From Monosporascus cannonballus (Eukaryota > Ascomycota > Sordariomycetes > Xylariales): 64,000 bases of DNA. The notes under the pieces were generated by a model, which saw only the letters and a list, made by a program, of their open reading frames with translations, was not told where the DNA came from and did no database searches. Of the stretch, positions 48,936 to 60,546 are shown piece after piece (the stretch's first letter is position 1; the number at the start of each line of letters is the position of its first letter). The stretch lies in NCBI GenBank assembly GCA_004154925.1, contig QJNS01000235.1, forward strand, positions 7,429 to 71,428. The letters run 5' to 3'. A program made the position numbers and the translations under genes.

Positions 48936-50911
48936 TTCGCGAGTCGGGCGTGGCTTATGCTTGTTGTGGTGATGTTAACGTGTAAGCTCGGTCTATCACT
49001 CTATACGCCACTTCCGCCCCCTGGACCGCTGCCTACATGTACCTCTCTAGTCACTCTACATCGCGCTCCAGCATATTGTCTCTGCATAACTACGTCGAGG
49101 TACACATGCGAGTGTTTCTGGTCAGAGGTCTCTATCGGCCATAATGTTTCCCCTCGGATTCAAAACGACTTGAGGGAAGGACGAGGGGTTGAGTACGCGG
49201 ATTAGGGTTGTCTGTTAACCGCCGTACGAAGGACAGCCATCGAACGCTGGCGTTCCCTTTCATCACGGTATAGGGAATCGGCCAGTGGAGAGACCTCCGC
49301 CAAGACCGGTACGCGGCTCGAGGCGGTTGGGTGAAGAACGACGCTTTTATGGACAATATTGAAGTTGCACGAAGGGCTATCCTAATAACCCCGGACCTGA
49401 GGCCTCCTTATATAAACATCAGCACTGCATTCCATAGCGTTCCATGCATACGCCCTTGACCCTATATCAAATTGTACACCGATATCTAGATGTGATGTGC
49501 GCTTTGGGATCGTCCAATAGACAATTTGAGTCGAGGCCTCGAAAGTTCGGTCGTGGAAAACGATTGAGTAAGAGCGCACCATGGTAGGACGCTGTAGGTC
49601 GCTGCTGTGCTCTCAAGAATACGCATTTCAACGCATTGAGTGCCTGGCGGAAGGCTAAAGGGGCGCCAACTACGACCGTCAATTATAGTGCCGCCAACCT
49701 AGTCCATGTTCCCGAAATGGCACGGAGGGTTACTTGCAACCGTTCTTTTGGCCCCTTCTAGCGATTGGTGTAGCGAAGCAATTATAGGGGCCACGCCGAC
49801 TGGACCTCACCGTCAAACCTGCGTCGCGGAGAGGCCCCTTGGGCCCTCAGACGAGCATAAGCGTTCGGGAATGCCATATATACATACCCGGATAAGACTC
49901 TGAACTACCTAGTAGGTACCAACGGTTCGAGCGCCTACCTTGTGGAATCCAGCAAAGGGTTATAGAGACAGAGCTAGGAAACTGGGACCGGAAGGATACA
50001 TAGGGCCAGGAAATTCGAAGATGGAATCACGAAACATTGTGGATGAAAGTTTAAAATAGAAAGGGTAGTTTATATTCAATACCTGGGGCAATATCTCCTG
50101 TAGAGTGATATGTCCTTTGTTACGTTGCATGACGTTCATGCTCCACTGCAGTGGTCTCCTTATTATCTTTGAACAACCAATAGAAACTGAGTATGGCCCG
50201 GACAACGCGCCGTGGGTAAAGCCGCTTTGATTGGCTATCGCAAAAAAAACGGAGCCTCCTCCGGACTACGGTAAGAGCCCCCCTTGTCAGCTGCTCAGGT
50301 GTATCAGCAGCGCTCTGCTAGCTATCGGTTTTCTGCTCCCTGCTTTAGGAAATGCCAGCTTCCGTAAGGCATAAAAGTAGCTCTCGGGCGTACGGAAAAC
50401 TTTTCCCGGGATCCCAAGTACCTAGTGGCCTCTTGGGTAGGTCCTAGCAAATCGAGCGTCTGATACCGTTGAAACCTTAATATTGACTTGGTTTGCTTAG
50501 CACATAATATCCAGTAGGCAGAGGTTGACCAGCTGCCTGAACGTTGAGGTGTTCGTTCGGATGTCGTAGCAAGCTTCCAGAGCTTTCTCCGCCTTTCAAG
50601 GTTGCTGCCAAGTTCCCAGTTCCCGCCGACCCTGCCATGGGTGGAAGCATTCGAATAGACTTCCTGATACGGCTGCCGAGCAAAGACAGTCTCCGCCAAG
50701 CGCCCATGCCACCTGCTTCCCTCACAATAACATCACATGGGAGTCATAATACAGCGCAGTTCATCTTCCTAGCGATTCTTCTAGCAACCGTGTGCATGTC
50801 ATTACCCAGCCAGGCGGAACCTGTCCACCCTGGGACTGAAACAGGGTACAACATCATCGATACGCAGTCCGCCTACCGGCAATATTGATATTGTATTCTC
50901 GAGTGACGGCA
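48936..50911. other. Gene-poor interval before the bZIP gene
   Basis: About 2 kb. Overlapping frames of 60-125 codons on both strands have no recognisable domain. The last few hundred bases should contain the bZIP promoter. Confidence 0.4.
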
Positions 50912-51837
50912 ATGATGGATCAGCCTTACGGAATACCACCGCGCGATGTGGAGCCACACGAATACGCGTCGGCGGCCTTCGGCTCCATTGATTCAGATCC
51001 TACTGCCTTCCAAAGCTTCGCACCCCCTCAGGCCCGGCCCCAGGCCCAGTCGAATCTAGCGTGGAATCTGCCGAATCCCGACAGCTTCCATAATCGGAAT
51101 CTCGTAAGCCAAGTAAGCGTGAAACCGTCCTCCTCCGGACTTGCCTTTTTCATCTGCTGCCGGCTTGCCCCCCTCGTCATGTGTCACGTTGTCTTACCGC
51201 ATATCATCTTCAGGGTGGCGTCAGATATCCCCGCGATGCTCTCTCTCAAATTACTCCTTCCCAGAACACCTCCGACATCACATCTCTAGCAGAGCCGTTC
51301 TCTCCTCAATATACCACAGCGCCCTTCGACCATCACAATCCCTCCGCCACCGATGCGCCCGTGGAATCCTATATCAGCCCTCCCTACACCGCGCCGACGG
51401 CGGCAGCATATCACCAACGCGGCAGTGTAGAGTCGCAGGCGGCATCCCCAACCTCGCAGTCGCGCCCCGAGACGAGCGGCTTAAGCCAGCGCGAGAGAAA
51501 CCGGATCGCCGCGCAAAAGTGCCGGAGGAAGTCCAAGCAGTACCAGAAAGATCTAGCGGACCGGGCCCGCGACTTGGCGAACCTGAACAAGCTCCTCTCG
51601 GCGGAACGCCTGGCCCTGAAGGACGAGGTCTTCGTCCTGAAGTCCGAGGTCCTCAAGCACGGATCTTGCAACTGCAGCGTGATCGACGATTATATCGCGA
51701 AGACCGCTCGCGATCTCCCCCCGCCGAACGACTCGACGGAGGACGATCCGACGAAGAAGCCCTCTCGCGTTACTTATCCCGGACCATCCTCTCACGGGAA
51801 CGCGGTTGCGGGCTACGCCCAGCCTCCTTTCACCTAG
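50912..51837 (+). CDS. bZIP transcription factor (ATF/CREB-like)
   Basis: Two exons, 50912-51112 and 51214-51837, give 274 aa; the intron (101 nt) has GTAAGC and CAG ends and joins in frame (NLVSQ-GGVRYPRD). The start is the first of two adjacent ATG codons. The N-terminal 150 residues are Pro/Ser/Gln-rich, fitting an activation region. The basic region reads RERNRIAAQKCRRKSKQYQK, with the N-x2-AA-x2-CR pattern of bZIP DNA-binding helices, at about residues 165-184. A leucine zipper follows (LADRARDLANLNKLLSAERL). Next comes a HGSCNCSVIDDYIAKTA segment typical of fungal ATF/CREB-like factors. It would bind DNA as a dimer in the nucleus; target genes cannot be told. The stop at 51835 is followed in frame by a second copy of the C-terminal repeat, so the protein may once have been longer. 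Confidence 0.82.
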
Positions 51838-51990
51838 GCAGGGAACGTGTACGATCCGACCCAGCAACCCTCTCACGTTCTTTATCCCACTTATCCCGAA
51901 AACTCATCTTATAGGAACCTGGTTGCAGACCACCCCCGGCCTCCTTTCCCCTCTACACGGATTGATTATATGGGGATGGGTTTGGTCTAG
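51838..51990 (+). other. In-frame extension of the bZIP gene with a repeat copy
   Basis: After the TAG at 51835 the same frame is open for 50 codons to a TAG at 51988. It reads YDPTQQPSHVLYPTYPENSS and RNLVADHPRPPFPS, a diverged second copy of the unit just before the stop (DDPTKKPSRVTYPGPSSHGN, AVAGYAQPPFT). CAG-to-TAG would create the present stop. Confidence 0.55.
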
Positions 51991-54404
51991 GGAAAGTAGC
52001 TCTACCGTTTATATATAAAGAAGTATTTCTAACATTGCCACGCACCCACCCAGTGGCATTTGGAGTTTGCCACCCAACTGCAGGGAACGATAATTATCCC
52101 ATGTCTCGAATTCGCATGCGGTCGCGCCCTGGTCTAGATACGGGATCGTCCACACCGCTCCGACGATACGAGGATAAAATTTTAGAGAAATAGGAGACAA
52201 ACTTCGCGACAATATCATAATTCAAGGACTGGGTTACATCTGTTTAAACACTCGAGGTCTGTCATCGGTCTCACTTGACTCGACAGAGTCGTTAACCGGT
52301 GAAGGGTCGCGTCGTTATTAGGTGACTTCGCTGTGACGCTGCGTCATACCAATACGCCCTTATTTCTAACTGGATACTCGAGGAGTATGACTGCAGTGTT
52401 CGCTCTTACCGAACCCCACGCGGGACGCGAGGCCGGCTGTATACATCCGGACCCCCTATATACATAATTAGACCTATTGAGGATCAGTCGGCTATTACGA
52501 GTGGGCACGTTTTGCTGCCCGGAAATCTTACGAAGCGGTATGGTTGGCTGGCCCTCTACTGGCGGCTGCCTTATGCGATGGGATTACTGGCATCTGGAGA
52601 TCAGCCTCATACTATGATTCCTCAACCGTCTTAATAACTCGTAGATTGTGCATCTGAGGTACGTGTTTCGTCTAGTATTGAAAGCCTTCTAGTACGGCTT
52701 TCTTAGCTACACTTTCTGGAGAGAAACGCAGATACAAGGCTATCAGATATAACCAATAATGAGAACCCCTGTCATGTTACATGATATATAGAGACACCGC
52801 TTATCACACAATAGCCTAGATACCAGCTTCAACTGCTTCATTATGGATCTATACCGCATGAAGTAAAGCAATCCGTTGAACGAAACTATTCGCTGATCAG
52901 AGAACATGTCTAGGGCAAGTAGAACTCGGTTCATCTACTTACGACATAGGAGCTCATTGATCCTTCTTTGCCATGTATTTTTTTTAAGCCTATACGTCTG
53001 TGCACTGTTACTTTTGTCATATCTGTGGCCCGTCGAAAGCAGCAGTTACGTAGCCCGGACGGTGAGTTCTCTTTATACCGAGTACTTGAGTAGAGATCCG
53101 AGAGGGTTAAAACTCTTTAAGACCCATAGCCTATCTAATGTCTACGCACTATATTTGCCAAAATGTCACAGTCCCTATTACACTATGTTTCTCTTTCATC
53201 AACGTCCTGGCCTGCCCAATGCCTTCATAGGGATTCTTGCCGTCGAAAGGGAAGATAAAAGAAAGTAAGGTTACAAGAGTACTGGGACGCCTAATATACC
53301 GCCTATTGCATCCTTAATTCTGTTCTGTTGCTATTAGTTAGTTGGCCACCACCACCACCCCCTTTTTAATGGAGAGCTGCCGAGGTTCCCCATTGGTTCC
53401 TCTGTCCCACCCATAACGACAAAGATTGGGTGGGAATTAGTATCAGTAACTGTCTCGATGCCAAATAGAACAGAATGCACCTTGAACGAATACGGGTTTT
53501 CCCTCTTTCCGTAATGGAAATGGCTGGATGCCAATGGGTCAACCTAGATATAGGTGTCAGGATAGGGGGAAGACGGCCCACAGCTTCTGTGTATATATGG
53601 CCGTGCGGTCCTCAAGCCCTTAATGATGGCCACTTAGTATGGAATCGAACCGGTATTCAGCCTATATTTGCTAAAGTAGGAGTTCCATAGAGAAGTTGGA
53701 GGCGGCAGTTCGAGCGGCGACTGGTTGGAGTAATTAGGTCATACGGTATCCGATATCCGTATCAACTCCCTTGTTAGGGAGTAATTGAATACTGTGCTGC
53801 TGTCATGGAAAAGGGAACCCCTAGCTGGGGTCTTCGGGTGATTGTTGTTCCTTTCCGAAGCCCTATATCAGTGGATCACCCACACCAAGTGGGATCACCA
53901 CTTCCTAGCTTCCTACAAGTCAATATACCCTCAAGAGCTGTGTATCTGCTCCTTAGTAAGTGTGACAGCTGCAAAGACAGATTACAAGACCTTGCATAAA
54001 TACACGCCAACATGAAACTGGGACCAGACAGCAGCGTGCCTGAAGTCGAATCGCAACATGAGCATGATCAGTTGGTAACTAACGTTCCTCAGGGAGAGGC
54101 TTGGTACTAATGGTTTTGGGGGAGTGGGGGAGTAATTCCTGGCAGATTCCCACAAGGAGTACTCCCTTGTTATCAATACAACTCAGCTGGTCCAACTCTA
54201 TAGCGGTTTTCTAACTAATATTAAATAGCTGCTCGATCTGGACTACATTTATCTACTTGTCCAATATGATTTGTCATTGCGGAATAAGCTATTTTCTATC
54301 GTATGACTGGTCTGCATCCGGGCGACTGGATAACTGGACGAGTAAATAAATGAGGCCGCATATCCGAGGAAGCACCCGTGCTCGCCATTCACGGCCGCCG
54401 GTTC
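51991..54404. other. Gene-poor interval between the bZIP and transporter genes
   Basis: About 2.4 kb of balanced composition. The longest frame, 52906-53268 (+), has one hydrophobic stretch but no family likeness. A perfect 9-bp hairpin lies at 53405-53435. The part nearest 54404 should be the transporter 3' flank. No gene is supported. Confidence 0.4.
53405..53435. other. Perfect 9-bp stem, 13-nt loop inverted repeat
   Basis: TCCCACCCA (53405-53413) and TGGGTGGGA (53427-53435) are exact reverse complements around a 13-nt loop. No gene lies next to it, so a role cannot be named. Confidence 0.5.
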
Positions 54405-56291
54405 TCAGGGGTGCTCGGAAACGGCGAGCTCAGGATCGACAACGCCCCGGTCAGCCTTGGTGGCGTGCGCGAGCTCGGGCCGCTCCTTCTTGAGACGCGC
54501 GAACGTGCGCTCGGCGTCCCAGACCCACGGCGAGTCGGCGGCGAACAGCAGGTCCATCTCCTCGAGGGTGCGCTGGTTGCTCTCGGGGTAGAGGGCCCAG
54601 ACGACGGGGATGGCCAGCACGTTGCAGGCGCCGAAGATGTGCAGCGTGTTCTCGCCGATGGCGCCGAACATGACGGGGCACAGCAGCGTCAGCCACCCGT
54701 TGCCGATGCTCCACCCGAACACGCCCCACGCGTTGCCCTTGGCGCGCACTTGCAGGGGAAAGATCTCCGCCGGGTAGAGCCACCTGCGTATAGGGAAGCC
54801 GTGTCAGCTGTTCGTTTGCTTCCTACGAGGTTTGTTCCTATGCGGGGAGGGGGGAACTTACGGGACGGTCAGCCACGTGGCGCCGAATACGGACGTAAAG
54901 ACGAAGACGAAGGTCGCGGCCGCTGCGCCGTAAGACTCCGCCAGAGAGGTATTGCCGCTGGCCCTAGCCTGTTGACCGAGTCGAGAGAACGCCCCGGCGA
55001 GGAACATCGCGGCGCCCTGGCCGACGGCGCCCCAGTAGAGGGTCCACCGGCGGCCGATGCGGTCGAGCGTGAAGACGCAGATGAGCGTGGCGAACATGTA
55101 AAATATGTTGTTGAGCCCGCTGATCCACTGGCTCTTCATCGTGCCGTAGCCGGCGATGCGGAAGATGGTCGGCGCGTAGACGGTGACGCCCGCGATGCCG
55201 ACCCACTCCTGCAGGATCTGCAGCCAGATCACGAGCTGCACGCGCCGGCCCGTGTGCAGCTTGCCGGACCCGGCACCGAACAGCATGTGCGCGTACGAGC
55301 TCTTCCGCGACTCCTTGGTCTCGAGGGCCACGACCTGCCGGATGTCCTGGTACTCGGCCTCGGCGCGCGCGGCGTCGGCCCCCGCGGACCCGCGGAGCCG
55401 CCGCAGGATGTAGCGCGCCTCTTCGTCGCGGCCCTCCTTGACCAGCCACCGCGGGGACTCCGGGAAGAACCAGACCGACGCGAGCAGTACGAGGAGGGGG
55501 ATGATCTGGAACGCGATGGGGAACCGCCACCGCACTGCGGAGTTTCCGTGGTCGATGAACGATAGGCCGAATTCGAGCCAGTACGCGACGACGACGCCGA
55601 ATATGTTGAGCGTGAACTCGATGGCGATGAATTTACCTCGGGAGGTATGCTCGGCGGTCTCCGTCGCCCAGACGGGCACGATCGCATTCAGAATCCCCGT
55701 GCCGATGCCATTCACGGCTCGGGCTGGATACGTGTCAGCTGTCCTCGCTCTCCGAGGTCATCTCATGAAAGGCCTACCGCAGATCATCCAATTTGCATTC
55801 TGGGCGGAGCATTGCAAGCAGGCACCTATGATGGCCCATACGGCACCTACGGCGATGGTCTTGGTTCTGCCTATCTCATCCCCAACCCAGCCGCCGTGTA
55901 AACATCCGAATAACGTTCCTAGGTAGTACACCGACACGATCCCGCCCTGCAAGAGACTGTTCGTTATGATAGGTTCCTCAGTCACGGGGTCGACATGGCC
56001 GAAGCCCATGAGGTCTACGTAGTCCTTGGCGTTGTTGACGCCCCCCATCATACCTGTCATGCGTTAGCATCCTGTGGCACACCAGGTCGGCCGCCATGCA
56101 TGCCACATCTCGGTATGCGGAAAAGAAATGGCGAAGATGGAGGAGGCGGCCGGGAAGCCTAGTCGTTTCGAACACGAACCCTGATCATAGCCGAAGAAGA
56201 AGATCGAAAGCGCAGCTACGCAGTTGATGGCTCTCAGGAGAGCCTTCTTCTCCAAGAAGTTCGCAACGTTGAGGCCTGGTAGTCGCTCCAT
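54405..56291 (-). CDS. MFS sugar transporter
   Basis: Four exons on the minus strand give 542 aa: 56291-56180, 56053-55778, 55723-54862 and 54783-54405. The introns (126, 54 and 78 nt) have GTTCGT, GTAGGC and GTAAGT donors and CAG acceptors; every joint restores family motifs. These include FFFGYDQG-MMGGVNN in helix 1, WVGDEIGRTK, ICARAVNGIGTG, PESPRWLVKEGRDEEA, DRIGRRWTLYWGA, PAEIFPLQVRAKGNA and YPESNQRTLEEMDLLF. This is the PF00083 sugar-porter pattern with about 12 membrane segments, acting as a plasma-membrane proton-coupled or facilitated carrier for sugars or polyols; the substrate cannot be told. The start ATG at 56291 has a purine at -3, and the frame upstream lacks another ATG. Only the GTTCGT donor is weak. 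An 8-bp tandem repeat lies 310 bp upstream. Confidence 0.9.
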
Positions 56292-57244
56292 CTTGACTCT
56301 GCGTCGACGCCAAAAGTGGGTGCCGTTCAACGTCTCTCGACACTTCTACAGTCGCACTCGGCGTGAGTTGTCACCGACAGCAGATGCTCCTTTAAGAGTT
56401 TGAGGAGAATCGCGGGTTAACGGAGGAAGGGATCGACTAGGTACTTATTATATATACCTGACGAGGCAAGGCAACCCCTTCCTGCCAAACCACGGCCCAC
56501 AGGATGCTGCCCCATCGCATCTGACACAAGACCACCCCCTTCTGCCTTTCGATCGGTGAGATTTACACCTCGTAACCGCCGCGGTGGAGAAGTCTACTGT
56601 AAAAGGCGAAAAGGCGAAAAGGCGAAAAGGCGAAAATACCACCAGGCTCCCCGCACGATTCCCCACACGAGATCTCCGCATGCCCCTCACTATCCACCTG
56701 TTCCCCAACATTCTCGTCTGGTACTGTGTACGTAATCACCATGAAGAGACTCTCCGGCTTACCCTAATCGGCATCGTGAGGTCGGCAGTTGTGGCTTGGG
56801 CTAATGTTTAAGCAACCCGTCAAGATTTTGTCAAAGCTTGCTAGCGTAGAAGCTTCCTATCTCGGCGTCATGCCAAGCGAGAACTCTAAAGCGCCTCACT
56901 GGCTATTTTCTCTTTTTGCGGCCCGATGAGCATTCGGCTTTGGCGAGCTGAAGAGCCACACTCGCATGGCGGGCCAGGTACCTACCATCCGCTGGGAACG
57001 CGGACCAACGGAAGGCGCAGCGATGCGTGCGGTGCTGCAAGCGCACGAATAAGAAGTATATCAGGCCAACCTCAGAAACGTCATTCGAGAGCGGCAATAG
57101 TGGGCAGATATGGAGGGATTACGGCCCCTGATTCCCAATGGAGAATGCACAACAACTATGAAATGCATTCGACAGAGCGTCGAGACACGAAAGCAAAGGC
57201 TATCTACACATGGCCCTCCGGCATAGTCAGTTTTCAACCCAGCA
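56292..57244. other. Upstream region of the transporter gene
   Basis: It contains the probable promoter and the tandem repeat at 56601. No gene seen. Confidence 0.45.
56601..56632. repeat. Tandem repeat, AAAAGGCG x4
   Basis: Four perfect copies of an 8-bp unit, about 310 bp upstream of the transporter start. On the minus strand the unit reads CGCCTTTT. Confidence 0.9.
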
Positions 57245-57695
57245 TTTTCAAGCCTCCAGACACTGGAAGTACCACTCGTTCCGCTTGACGCACTTTGCAC
57301 CAGAGAAGAACGTCGTGGGGCCGCTTCAATTCGCTCCTCCGCACTGGGTCCACATGCCCGCGGCTCCTACGCCTGAGCTAGCATGGACTTTTTGTCGCAG
57401 TCGCCGCCTACTTCGTCATGATGGGTGGAATCTTCACTGTGGTAGGTGCTACGCCCCTCGTTGTGATGGGTGCTGCGGCCATCCTCATCGTAGGCTCCGT
57501 GGCCGTGTCCGCAGCCGGGTCGGCAGACGCCGCGCTTCCAAGCTTGCCAATACCGGTATTCTTAATCACGCAGTCTGCAACCTTGGAGAGGTCCATCGGG
57601 TTGACGATGTTGCCCCTCGACATACCGATGGAATATAGAGGCGTGATGGACATCAGGGAGTTCACGACCCAGTTTCGGTCGAGGTACCCGAGCAC
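57245..57695 (-). pseudogene. Relic of a secreted protein with C-terminal CBM1
   Basis: The minus strand at 57352-57248 reads WTQCGGAN, stop, SGPTTFFSGAKC, then VKRNEWYFQCLEA and stop: a fungal family-1 carbohydrate-binding module (W.QCGG..YSGP.TC..G..C...N.WY.QC). The in-frame TGA and the Cys-to-Phe change would destroy it. Upstream, in a shifted frame, 57695-57411 reads WVVNSLMSITPLYSIGMSRG, NIVNPMDLSKVADCVIKNTG and then a Thr/Pro-rich part like a CBM linker. I do not recognise the catalytic part. The 5' half is missing; a kinase relic of opposite strand begins at once (57785). CBM1 modules anchor secreted enzymes to cellulose. Confidence 0.62.
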
Positions 57696-57784
57696 GTCAA
57701 CTCGTTGCTCGAGTCGGGAGTGGCGAACACGGAGGCACCGGACGACTTGCTGTCAGAGGTGATGGGCGTGTCGGCGCCATCAAC

Positions 57785-58200
57785 ATGCTGCCGATTATTG
57801 GCTTCGGTATCTCTGGTGCGATATCCAGGCATCTGATACCGTTGTCATCAAGAAGCCCATCCCTCTCACGAACTGCAAGGAGCAAATCGACGTGGAGTGC
57901 AAGATCTATAAGCATCTAGGATAGCACCCAGACATCACAAAATTCCTCGGCGTGCACCAGGGCATGCCAGCGTTGGAGCGGCTACAGTCCCCTCTGCGGA
58001 AGCGGCTGTGGGACCTCTGCGACAAGAACCAGCTCCAACCCGGGACGTGGTACGCTGGGCTTTGCAGATGGTTCGTAACACATCGCTGGTCCCTGTGATT
58101 AGTAGCCAATCTACCTATTCTGGCTTTCTCGACTCTTTCATATCGTTCCTATATCTGGGTCCTGGTTATAGGTTTTGCCTCGACGTGGGGCGCTCGACTA
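57785..58200 (+). pseudogene. Protein kinase relic
   Basis: A glycine loop (LPIIGFGISGAISR, 57788-57829), then after a frameshift SDTVVIKKPIPL (the beta-3 Lys strand) and CKEQIDVECKIYKHLG, a TAG stop, HPDITKFLGVHQG, and after another shift RDVVRWALQMV. The order is that of the N-lobe and hinge of a fungal protein kinase; no C-lobe catalytic loop is found. At least two frameshifts and one internal stop show a pseudogene. Confidence 0.58.
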
Positions 58201-58391
58201 ATCACTTATTGCGCGTCCGCCGCTTGTGCCCAGTGAATTATCACCCACATGATTGAACAATTGCATTTTAGATGCTTATGAAGAGTCATGCACAGAAAAC
58301 GGACCTCGAGAATAAACGGAGACCCAATTCTACCGTTCGACAGAATGTAACTTGTTAAGAGGACACAATTGGCCAATACGCCTCTGGAGTT

Positions 58392-59318
58392 TCATAGTTC
58401 ATCATGTACATGAGTGTCAGAAGACATTGCATGTGAGATGATCTCTTTGACGATCTCGGGATGTAGCGCCTGAAACTTAGCCCATTCCGCTGCACCAACC
58501 GCCCCAGCATGTAAGGGATTAAGAGTATCCCGAATCTGGTCAACCTGCCCAGGCAGAATGCTAACCACGATGTCACGGATGTTCTGGAACGCTTCTGGTG
58601 GCGCATCTCCGCTAAGCACGATTGCGCGGACGTCTTCAATGTGCGCGTTGCTGTCTGGTTCTATGAAATAATGTTGGACGAAGCCCTGAACCTCAGCGCG
58701 TACGATGCCCGAATAGCTCTCAATATCCTGGGAATCGCATCAGTCCTAGCTCGAGTTGAGAAGGGATCTTTGTTAATGACAGACCTGTCCGCTGGAAACT
58801 ACTAGCCGCCTTGCACCGATATCCCTGAACGTCTTTTTCGTCACGTCGGTGATGATGAATTCGCCCACGTCAGCGAAGCAAAGTTCCAGGTAGGCGTCGT
58901 TATAGTCAATAAAGAAGACTAGGTGGGGACCATCCTCGATATCGCAAGTCGACGTATCCATAGAGAATCCCTCACATGAGTTCAAGTGGTATGCCAAGCG
59001 GACGGCATTGTAGTAGCGGCGGATCTGCCAGGGCACCACAATACCGGGTTCAAGCTCCAAGGCTACATTGGCGACCGCGTTGTACATGGATCGGTTGAAG
59101 TGCTGGGGAATGCTGATGGAAGTGAGGTTTATCGATGCTTCTGGCATGTGCCTGGTGACTTCTTTTCTGGTTGCCTGTAGAGCTGCTGTGATTATTGCTT
59201 CTACTTGGGGATTTTTCGGGGGGTCTGGAGATGACGGTAATAAGGATTCTCCGTCACGGATGTACCATTTTCTTGTTTTTGTCTGTGGGTAGTAGTGAGC
59301 TTTCGATGTCGAAAGATG
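58392..59318 (-). CDS. Actin/Hsp70-fold ATPase-like protein, 5' truncated
   Basis: Two exon parts are clear: from at most 59318 down to 58786, and 58727-58392, with a 58-nt intron (GTCTGT donor, CAG acceptor) joining VVSSGQ to DIESYSGIV. The frame upstream of the ATG at 59147 still looks coding (WYIRDGESLLPSSPDPPKNP, QVEAIITAALQATRKEVT) up to a stop at 59319, so the real start or a further exon is missing. FFIDYNDAYLELCFADVGEF and the Gly-rich VRAIVLSGDAPPEAFQNI and GAVGAAEWAKF segments resemble fungal Hsp70-like/actin-like ATPase-domain proteins. The first phosphate-loop part (DFGTT-type) is absent. RIP-mutated retroelement DNA begins about 200 bp upstream. It is probably a broken gene; expression is unknown. 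Confidence 0.5.
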
Positions 59319-59840
59319 TCAGACCCAGCTGAAGTCGATCAAACCGCTAAGCCTTGGCTTAGTTTGATCACTTACTGAAACAAGGCTACTTTATGCACCC
59401 CCGGTATCTTTTCCTCTCAGCTATAGCTATATTTACATATATAAAAGGAGGGTTCGTTGCGCTCACCCTTTAGCTAAAACCTTTTAGAGGTTATGCAACC
59501 TTTAATATACCTTTTTTTCAGTTATATGCTTCTGTATGTAATATCAGGGTTTCATAATTATGAGCCCGGTCCGCATTTCTTTTTAGCCGCGCTTTAATAC
59601 ATTTATTATATACGTTTTATTAAAGTTATTCGGAATTTCGCTATTGCTTTTGCGATATATTTATTATTCCGTTACCAAAGATATCTATCGCCTAATTATT
59701 ACGTTCTTAATTATTTTAGCCTGTTTACCTTTGGCATTATTTCTAAAACCATGGTTACTTAATTAATAAATTTTGACGAATTTTTTTCAAAACGCGTTTT
59801 TAAGTATTTATTTAGGAAAGGGACCCCTAAAGAATATAAT
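59319..59840. other. Transition into RIP-mutated DNA
   Basis: Base composition shifts to AT-rich from about 59480. No gene seen. The 5' end of the Copia-type element whose gag follows may lie here, but no LTR partner is in the window. Confidence 0.4.
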
Positions 59841-60541
59841 ACTTTCGAGTTTTATGTCAGTACGAAAACTGGTATATTATAGGCATATATTAACTTTAAC
59901 GTAACCTAAATACCACCCTTATTAATAATGCCGGTTTCTTCTAAGCTTTATTATTTCCAAAATAAAATAATTAACGAATATGCCCTAAATGGCCCGAATT
60001 ATTCGAAATTCGAAAAGGCTTTAAAGGCATATAATAGAAAACAGTCCTTATATATCGCTTAGGAAAAGGCATTTATTAAAGTTAATACGTTTTTAAACCA
60101 ATCCGTTTATCTTAATTATTATTAGGTATATTGTAAAAAAATTACGTTTCGAAAAAAGCTAATTACTTTAAAAAATAAATTCAAATCTAGCAATAACGTT
60201 CGAATTTACAAGGTCGACGTTCGATATAAGCAAACGTTAAAAATTAATAAAATCTAAATAAATATTTGGTTATTTATATATTAGAAAATATATATTAAAG
60301 CCGCGGAACTTTAAATATTAACCGTTATAAATTATTACGGTCACTTTAACTTTTTAAACGCTGTTAATATTTACTTACCCGATTTTTCTGTTACCTAAAG
60401 GGCTAAAATAAAGGAAGCCATATTCGAAAGCAAAAATCTTATTAAATTTTTACCCGTATAAAAGTTTGTAAAACGGTTCCGAGACTATATATGGTTGCGG
60501 AAGGTTTAAGGCATTACCGCAAAATAATTATTACAGGGAAC
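59841..60541 (+). pseudogene. Copia gag relic
   Basis: The plus strand reads, between RIP stops, NYSKFEKALKAYNRKQSLYI, KITFRKKLITLKNKFKSSNN, VRIYKVDVRYKQ and FLNAVNIYLPDFSVT, matching the fungal Copia gag pattern (L.GP.NY..WE.A...Y....LY; YL...Y). It is cut at 60546 by chromovirus C3. It belongs to a second, separate Copia copy, in the opposite orientation to the one at 11.8-31.3 kb. Confidence 0.6.
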
Positions 60542-60546
60542 GTTCG

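Noticed and set aside
52906..53268. 120-codon plus frame with a hydrophobic segment as a membrane protein
   Set aside because: One hydrophobic run, poor composition otherwise, no family; likely chance.
53639..53690. TATGGAA...TTCCATA with GGTTCGATTCC (reverse strand) as a tRNA gene
   Set aside because: The 7-bp ends pair, but the T-arm and anticodon arm do not fold in the right place.
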